Assembly (NCBI GenBank): GCA_035540955.1
Contig: DATLFP010000115.1
Location: forward strand, 1-25,087
DNA length: 25,087 nucleotides
Origin: DATLFP01 sp035540955
GTDB taxonomy: Bacteria; Actinomycetota; Acidimicrobiia; Acidimicrobiales; CADCSY01
Reading direction: 5' to 3'
The position numbers and the translations under genes are program-made. The notes beneath the pieces are model-generated. The model did not search any database, was not told the DNA's origin, and saw only the letters and a program-made list of their open reading frames with translations. Positions 21,477-25,087 of this stretch are shown piece after piece; position 1 is the first letter of the stretch, and each line of letters opens with the position of its first letter.

Positions 21477-22705
21477 TGGTTGGTCTCCCTGTGTCCCGAT
21501 CGGGCCCGGTGGGCCGCGACGGCGTCGAGGACGGCGCGGGCCACAGCCCGCTTGTCCGTGAGTGGTACATCCTGGCGCGCTCCGGTGGCGGTGAGGATCG
21601 ACACGGCGTTGGTGTCGTGCTCGAAGCCGGCACCGGGGGCGCCCACGTCGTTGGCCACGATGAGATCGAGGTTCTTGCTGCGGATCTTGCGCTCGGCGTT
21701 GGCGAGGAGGTCGTCGGTCTCGGCCGCGAACCCGACGAGCGTCTGACCCGGTCGCTTCGCCCGGCCGAGGTCGACGCTGAAGTCGTGGGTGGGCTCGAGG
21801 ATGATCTCCGGTGGGCCTTCGTCCTTCTTCAGCTTGCGGTTCGCGGGCGCCTTCGGCCGGAAGTCGGACATCGCCGCCGCCTGGACGATCACGTCGAAGT
21901 CGGCCTGGCGGGGGACGACGGCGGCCTCGAAGTCGGCGACCGTGGCCACCGGCACCACCTCGATCCCCGGTGAGACGTCGAGGCCGGCGGCGGTGACCAG
22001 GGTGACCGTCGCTCCCCGCGCCCGTGCCTCCTCGGCGATGGCGTGACCTTGCTTGCCCGAGCTGCGGTTGGTGATGACCCGCACGGCATCGATCGGCTCC
22101 CGGGTGCCGCCGGCGGTCACGAGGATGCGCAGCCCCGCCAGGTCACCCGCCGAAGGGAGCCCGCCCGCGAGGATCCGCTCGCACTCGGCCACGATCTCGG
22201 CCGGCTCGCGCAGCCGACCGATCCCGGTGTCACCGCCGGCGAGAGGGCCGCTCGCGGGATCCAGCACGTGGACGCCCCGCTCCCGCAGAAGTCGAAGGTT
22301 CGCCTGGACGGCCGGCTGCTCCCACATCTCGGTGTGCATCGCCGGGCACACGAGCACCGGGGCGCGGGTGGCGAGGAGGGTCGCGATCAGGAGGTCGTCG
22401 GACAGCCCGATGGCGTACGCGGCGATCACGCGGGCGGTGGCCGGCGCCACGACGATCAGATCGGCGCCCTGCCCGAGCACCGTGTGGGGACTCGGCTCGG
22501 GGCTGTCCCACAGCGACGTGCGCGCCGGCTCGGAGGCGAGGGCGCTGAAGGTGGTGGTGGTGACGAAGTGCAGGGAGTCGGGCGTGAGGACGGGGCTCAC
22601 GGTGGCACCGGCATCGACGAGCCGGCGGCACACCTCGATGGCCTTGTAGGCGGCGATGCCGCCTGAGACGCCGAGGACGATGCGGGTCCCGGCGAGCGCG
22701 GCCAG
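21473..22705 (-). CDS. coaBC: Bifunctional PPC synthetase/decarboxylase, probable CTG start
   Basis: CoaBC joins 4'-phosphopantothenate to cysteine and decarboxylates the product in coenzyme A synthesis. The N-terminal flavoprotein decarboxylase (CoaC) shows VLGVSGGIAAYKAIEVC, the active-site His in SPHTVLGQGADLIVVAPATA and CPAMHTEMWEQP. The C-terminal synthetase (CoaB) shows TAGGTREPIDAVRVITNRSS, AAAMSDFRP and KLKKDE. The family-like N-terminus begins at AALAGTRIVLGVSGG, and no ATG, GTG or TTG lies nearby. A CTG at 22705 lies 2 nt after the rpoZ stop with GAGGAG 5 nt upstream, so I chose it (410 residues). A GTG at 22789 is in frame but would run through the rpoZ tail as Arg/Gly-rich sequence. 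Confidence 0.95.
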   Translation of the reverse strand: MAALAGTRIVLGVSGGIAAYKAIEVCRRLVDAGATVSPVLTPDSLHFVTTTTFSALASEPARTSLWDSPEPSPHTVLGQGADLIVVAPATARVIAAYAIGLSDDLLIATLLATRAPVLVCPAMHTEMWEQPAVQANLRLLRERGVHVLDPASGPLAGGDTGIGRLREPAEIVAECERILAGGLPSAGDLAGLRILVTAGGTREPIDAVRVITNRSSGKQGHAIAEEARARGATVTLVTAAGLDVSPGIEVVPVATVADFEAAVVPRQADFDVIVQAAAMSDFRPKAPANRKLKKDEGPPEIILEPTHDFSVDLGRAKRPGQTLVGFAAETDDLLANAERKIRSKNLDLIVANDVGAPGAGFEHDTNAVSILTATGARQDVPLTDKRAVARAVLDAVAAHRARSGHRETNQ

Positions 22706-22707
22706 GG

Positions 22708-23025
22708 TTACTCCTCGGTTCCGGCGTCCGCCTCCGCAGCCGCGAGCGCCGCTGCCTCTTCGGCCGCGACCTCCTCCGGATCGCGCCACACGCCGGTGAT
22801 CTTGTCGGCGGCGATCTCCTCGAAGGCGATCGAGAGCGGCTTGCGGGCCGTGGAGCTGACCTGGGGCGGGACAAGGGCGCCGAGCCCCTCGCCGAGCTGG
22901 TTGAAGTAGGAGTTGACCTGCCGCGCCCGGCGCGCGGCCAGCGTGACCAGGGAGAACTTGGAGTCGACCCGCCCGAGGAGCTCCTCGATGGGCGGGCTGA
23001 TCATCGTGTCGTCACGCCAGGACAT
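22708..23025 (-). CDS. rpoZ: RNA polymerase omega subunit
   Basis: Omega helps fold and stabilise the beta' subunit. The 105-residue product contains the family core SPPIEELLGRVDSKFSLVTL, ARRARQVNSYFNQLGEG and PLSIAFEEIAADKI. An acidic Ala/Glu-rich tail of about 28 residues follows. The ATG at 23025 follows TAGGAT by 8 nt without a Shine-Dalgarno; an ATG seven codons later is also possible. The TAG of that hexamer is the stop codon of gmk. It is followed 2 nt later by the likely CTG start of coaBC. Confidence 0.96.
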   Translation of the reverse strand: MSWRDDTMISPPIEELLGRVDSKFSLVTLAARRARQVNSYFNQLGEGLGALVPPQVSSTARKPLSIAFEEIAADKITGVWRDPEEVAAEEAAALAAAEADAGTEE

Positions 23026-23033
23026 GGCTGGCG

Positions 23034-23039
23034 ATCCTA
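23034..23039 (-). promoter_or_regulatory. Predicted -10 of rpoZ, overlapping the gmk stop
   Basis: On the minus strand TAGGAT (23039-23034) lies 8 nt before the rpoZ ATG with no ribosome site between. Its first three bases are the gmk stop codon. The same spacing is seen for hisG and def, which supports a leaderless start. No clear -35 is visible inside gmk. Confidence 0.5.
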
Positions 23040-23573
23040 CCGTGCCCGGTGCGATTCGATGAGATCGTGCACCTGGCGGACGGCCAGGTCGAGATCGTCG
23101 TTCACGACCATCACCGCCCCCAGCTCCCGCGCGGCGTCGGTCTCCTCGGCCGCCTTGGCCAGCCGGTTGGCCACGATGTGGTCGAGATCACCCCTTCCCC
23201 GCAGCCGGCGCTCCTGCTCCTCGGCCGACGGCGGCAGGACGAAGATGAACAGCGCGTCGGGGTCGAGGTCCTTCACCTGGCGGGCGCCCTGCACGTCGAT
23301 CTCGAGGACGACGTCGCTGCCGGTCGGGGCCACCGGCTTCGGGGTGCCGTAGAGGTTGCCGAGGAACTCGGCGTACTCGAGGAAGCCTCCCTCCTCGATC
23401 GCCGTCTCGAACTCCATCCTCGTCACGAACACGTAGGCGTCGTCGGGCTCGCCGGGGCGCTGCGGCCGTGTCGTCCACGACCGGCTGAGCCAGAGCCGGG
23501 GGTCGGCCGCGAGGAGGCGGTCGACGATGGTCCCCTTGCCGACGCCTCCGGGCCCGGCGATGACGACGATCAA
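23037..23573 (-). CDS. gmk: Guanylate kinase
   Basis: Gmk phosphorylates GMP to GDP. The 178-residue product has a P-loop (GPGGVGKGT), the GMP-binding segment SRSWTTRPQRPGEPDDAYVF and EYAEFLGNLYGTP, and the lid region with RLRGRGD. The usual P-loop is GPSGVGK, so Gly replaces Ser at the third position. It is shorter than many bacterial Gmk (about 200-210). The start is a TTG at 23573, 10 bp after mihF, with no clear ribosome site; no ATG or GTG fits the N-terminus. The order mihF-gmk-rpoZ is typical of Actinobacteria. Confidence 0.96.
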   Translation of the reverse strand: MIVVIAGPGGVGKGTIVDRLLAADPRLWLSRSWTTRPQRPGEPDDAYVFVTRMEFETAIEEGGFLEYAEFLGNLYGTPKPVAPTGSDVVLEIDVQGARQVKDLDPDALFIFVLPPSAEEQERRLRGRGDLDHIVANRLAKAAEETDAARELGAVMVVNDDLDLAVRQVHDLIESHRAR

Positions 23574-23583
23574 CGGAGCGGTC

Positions 23584-23904
23584 TCAGGACGTGGCGATGC
23601 TGTCGAGGAGCTTCTTGCGCTGGTTGGCGCCGAGGCCCTGGATGCGCCGCGTCTCGCTGATCTCGCAGTCCTCCATCAGCCGCCGGGCCTTGACCTTGCC
23701 GAGGCCGGGCAGGGACTCGAGGACCGCCAGCACCTTCATCTTCCCGATCGTGTCGTTGCCCGTCGCCTGCTCGAACAGCTCGGGCAGGGTGATGCTGCCC
23801 ATCTTCAGGCGTTCCTTGATCTCGGCGCGCGCCTTGCGAGCGGCGGCGGCCTTCTCGAGCGCGGCGGCGCGCTGTTCATCCGAGAGCTGGGGCGGCAAGG
23901 GCAT
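23584..23904 (-). CDS. mihF: Actinobacterial integration host factor
   Basis: This 106-residue basic protein is the actinobacterial IHF, unrelated in fold to the IhfA/IhfB type. It binds and bends DNA and shapes the nucleoid. The N-terminal helix is charged (EQRAAALEKAAAARKARAEI). The core is ERLKMGSITLPELFEQA, then MKVLAVLESLPGLGKVKARR, which contains a helix-turn-helix-like DNA-binding element, and ending RRIQGLGANQRKKLLD. The ATG at 23904 follows TACCGT by 7 nt without a ribosome site, and upstream open frame is shadow. It lies between pyrF and gmk, as in other Actinobacteria, which strengthens the identification. Confidence 0.95.
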   Translation of the reverse strand: MPLPPQLSDEQRAAALEKAAAARKARAEIKERLKMGSITLPELFEQATGNDTIGKMKVLAVLESLPGLGKVKARRLMEDCEISETRRIQGLGANQRKKLLDSIATS

Positions 23905-23911
23905 GGCGCGG

Positions 23912-23917
23912 ACGGTA
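23912..23917 (-). promoter_or_regulatory. Predicted -10 of mihF, leaderless
   Basis: On the minus strand TACCGT (23917-23912) lies 7 nt before the mihF ATG in the 19-bp gap after pyrF. No Shine-Dalgarno is present. This suggests mihF has its own promoter rather than relying only on pyrDF read-through. Confidence 0.45.
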
Positions 23918-23923
23918 GCGCGA

Positions 23924-24622
23924 CTACCCCGCCAAGCCGGCGACCAGGGCCGCCGCGGCGGCCACCGGATCATCGGCGCCGGTGACGGCGCGGCCGATCA
24001 CGAGGATGTCGGCACCGGCGGCCAGGGCCTCCTCGGGGGTGGTCACCCGGGCCTGGTCGTGGCTCGACACGCCCGCCGGCCGGGTGCCGGGCACGACGAG
24101 CGTGAAGCGGGGCACGACCTCGCGGATGAACCGCACGTCGGTGCCGGCGCAGACCAACCCCTTTGCGCCGCACTCGACGGCCAGCTCGACGCGTGCCGGG
24201 AGGATGTGGGGCGGCGCGTCGCCGTCGCTCGTGAGCACCGTCACCGCCAGCGGCACCGGCGCCGGGAGCCCCGCAGCCGCGGCACCACCGAGGAACCCCT
24301 CGACGCCGGCCCGCAGGACCACCGGCCCGGCCATGGCGTGGATCGTCAGGTAGGAGACCCCGCTGGCCCCCGCCACCCGTGCCGCCCTCTCCACCGTGGT
24401 CGGGATGTCGTGCAGCTTGAGATCCAGGAACACGTCGTAGCCGAGGTCGAGCATCACCGCGATGGCTTCGGGGCCGGCGGCGGTGAAGAGCTCGAGACCG
24501 ACCTTGGCCACGCCGAAGTAGGGCCGCACGTCGCGGGCCAACCGTTCGGCCGCCACCAGGTCGTCGAGATCGAGGGCGAGCGCCAGGTGGTCCCGGACGT
24601 CGATGGCGGTGCTGGGGCTCAT
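23924..24622 (-). CDS. pyrF: Orotidine 5'-phosphate decarboxylase
   Basis: PyrF makes UMP from OMP, the last step of pyrimidine synthesis. The 232-residue product is of the bacterial group with DHLALALDLDDLVAAERL at the start and the catalytic segment VFLDLKLHDIPTTVERAA (Asp-x-Lys-x2-Asp). The phosphate-binding region is VVPGTRP, and ADILVIGRAVTGADDP is near the end. The ATG at 24622 overlaps the pyrD stop by ATGA. Upstream open frame is pyrD shadow. Confidence 0.97.
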   Translation of the reverse strand: MSPSTAIDVRDHLALALDLDDLVAAERLARDVRPYFGVAKVGLELFTAAGPEAIAVMLDLGYDVFLDLKLHDIPTTVERAARVAGASGVSYLTIHAMAGPVVLRAGVEGFLGGAAAAGLPAPVPLAVTVLTSDGDAPPHILPARVELAVECGAKGLVCAGTDVRFIREVVPRFTLVVPGTRPAGVSSHDQARVTTPEEALAAGADILVIGRAVTGADDPVAAAAALVAGLAG

Positions 24623-25087
24623 GCCTGCAACCCCGCCAGCACCCGGCGCAGCGTGCGGGGATCGGCGAACGTCGCCGTTCCCACCTGGATTGCCGTCGCT
24701 CCGACCATGAGCAGCTCCTTTGCCGTAGCAGCATCGCGCACGCCGCCGACACCGATGATGGGGAGATCGGGGTGGGCGGTGTGCACGTCGTGCACCGCCC
24801 GGACCGCGATCGGATGGATGGCGGGGCCGGAGAGACCGCCGCCGGTCGCGCCGCTGCCGAGCCGGTACTCGCCACGCGCGTCGAGGGCGAGGGCCATCAC
24901 GGTGTTGATGAGCGTGACGGCCTCCGCGCCGCCCCGGCGGGCGGCGGCGGCGATGTCGACGAGCCGGTCGGTGTTGGGGCTGAGCTTGGCCCACCGAGGC
25001 ACCCCCGCCGCCGAGGTGGCGTCCATGACCTCCTCCGTGGCCCGCTCGTCATGGGCGAAGAGCGCCCGACCGCCACCGCCGGTCCGC
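24619..25087 (-). CDS. pyrD: Dihydroorotate dehydrogenase, 5' part outside window
   Basis: PyrD oxidises dihydroorotate to orotate using FMN. The frame is open to the right edge, so the visible 155 or so residues are the C-terminal half. Visible motifs are WAKLSPNTDRLVDIAAAA, VTLINTVMALALDARG, GGGLSGPAIHPIAVRAVHD and PIIGVGGVRDAATAKELLM (phosphate and FMN binding), then GATAIQVGTATFADP. These fit the soluble class 1 form, probably 1B. The active-site Cys that would confirm this is off the window. It is the first visible gene of the pyrD-pyrF pair and overlaps pyrF by ATGA. Confidence 0.95.
   Translation of the reverse strand, partial: RTGGGGRALFAHDERATEEVMDATSAAGVPRWAKLSPNTDRLVDIAAAARRGGAEAVTLINTVMALALDARGEYRLGSGATGGGLSGPAIHPIAVRAVHDVHTAHPDLPIIGVGGVRDAATAKELLMVGATAIQVGTATFADPRTLRRVLAGLQA

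Noticed and set aside
21400..21500. SAM riboswitch upstream of metK
   Set aside because: The metK start overlaps the coaBC stop, leaving no leader, and no SAM aptamer motif is visible.
20121..21746. Long plus-strand open frame opposite metK (541 codons)
   Set aside because: It is a shadow of metK and its neighbours; no ribosome site or recognisable motif.
1..25087. tRNA, rRNA, insertion sequence or phage genes
   Set aside because: No tRNA-like fold, transposase motif or terminal inverted repeat was recognised by eye; a tool scan could still find a short RNA.

Overview
This window is a stretch of high-GC chromosome from an actinobacterium. The class is probably Acidimicrobiia or a close relative, but that is inferred from gene content and not tested. 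Evidence for Actinobacteria: an actinobacterial-type integration host factor directly upstream of gmk and rpoZ, a PriA lacking helicase motifs, a DUF1844-type gene divergent from infC, near-saturated G/C third positions, and several promoters with a TANNNT hexamer 6-8 nt from a start codon that has no Shine-Dalgarno. There is no prophage, insertion sequence, CRISPR array or defence system. This is mostly core housekeeping DNA, and the novelty lies in regulation, repeats and a few small or misplaced genes.

Right to left, since most genes are on the minus strand. (1) 25087-18574: pyrD (partial), pyrF, mihF, gmk, rpoZ, coaBC, metK and a priA-like gene, the classic actinobacterial nucleotide/cofactor/methionine-cycle cluster. 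(2) 18656-17183, plus strand: an RsmC-like methyltransferase and a TrmH-family methyltransferase overlapping by ATGA, then a doubtful small ORF. (3) 17163-13251: def, fmt, rsmB, a response regulator with a GGDDF-type GGDEF domain, and a MogA/MoaB-like gene, almost all coupled by 4-nt overlaps. (4) 13253-12830: no protein gene. It holds a repeat element, unassigned sequence at about 13006-13165, a likely promoter, and an FMN riboswitch with mutually exclusive downstream hairpins. (5) 12829-9412: ribD, ribE, ribBA, ribH. (6) 9332-8091: long-form hisG, a gap filled by a repeat element related to the first, and a small cold-shock-domain gene. (7) 7305-8033, plus strand: a DUF1844-like gene and a small Arg-rich unknown, ending convergently at a two-way hairpin. 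(8) 7110-1: infC, rpmI, rplT, a TrmH-family gene, a soluble PAS-histidine kinase, pheS, pheT, a small two-helix membrane protein and a predicted lipoprotein that runs off the window.

The translation genes form two modules: IF3-L35-L20-PheST, and Def/Fmt/RsmB. The riboflavin genes form one FMN-regulated transcription unit. Items most worth a second look: the modular repeats that begin at the stop codons of hisG and mog; the histidine kinase inside the pheST operon; the predicted leaderless and bidirectional promoters; a probable ATA start for infC; and a probable CTG start for coaBC.
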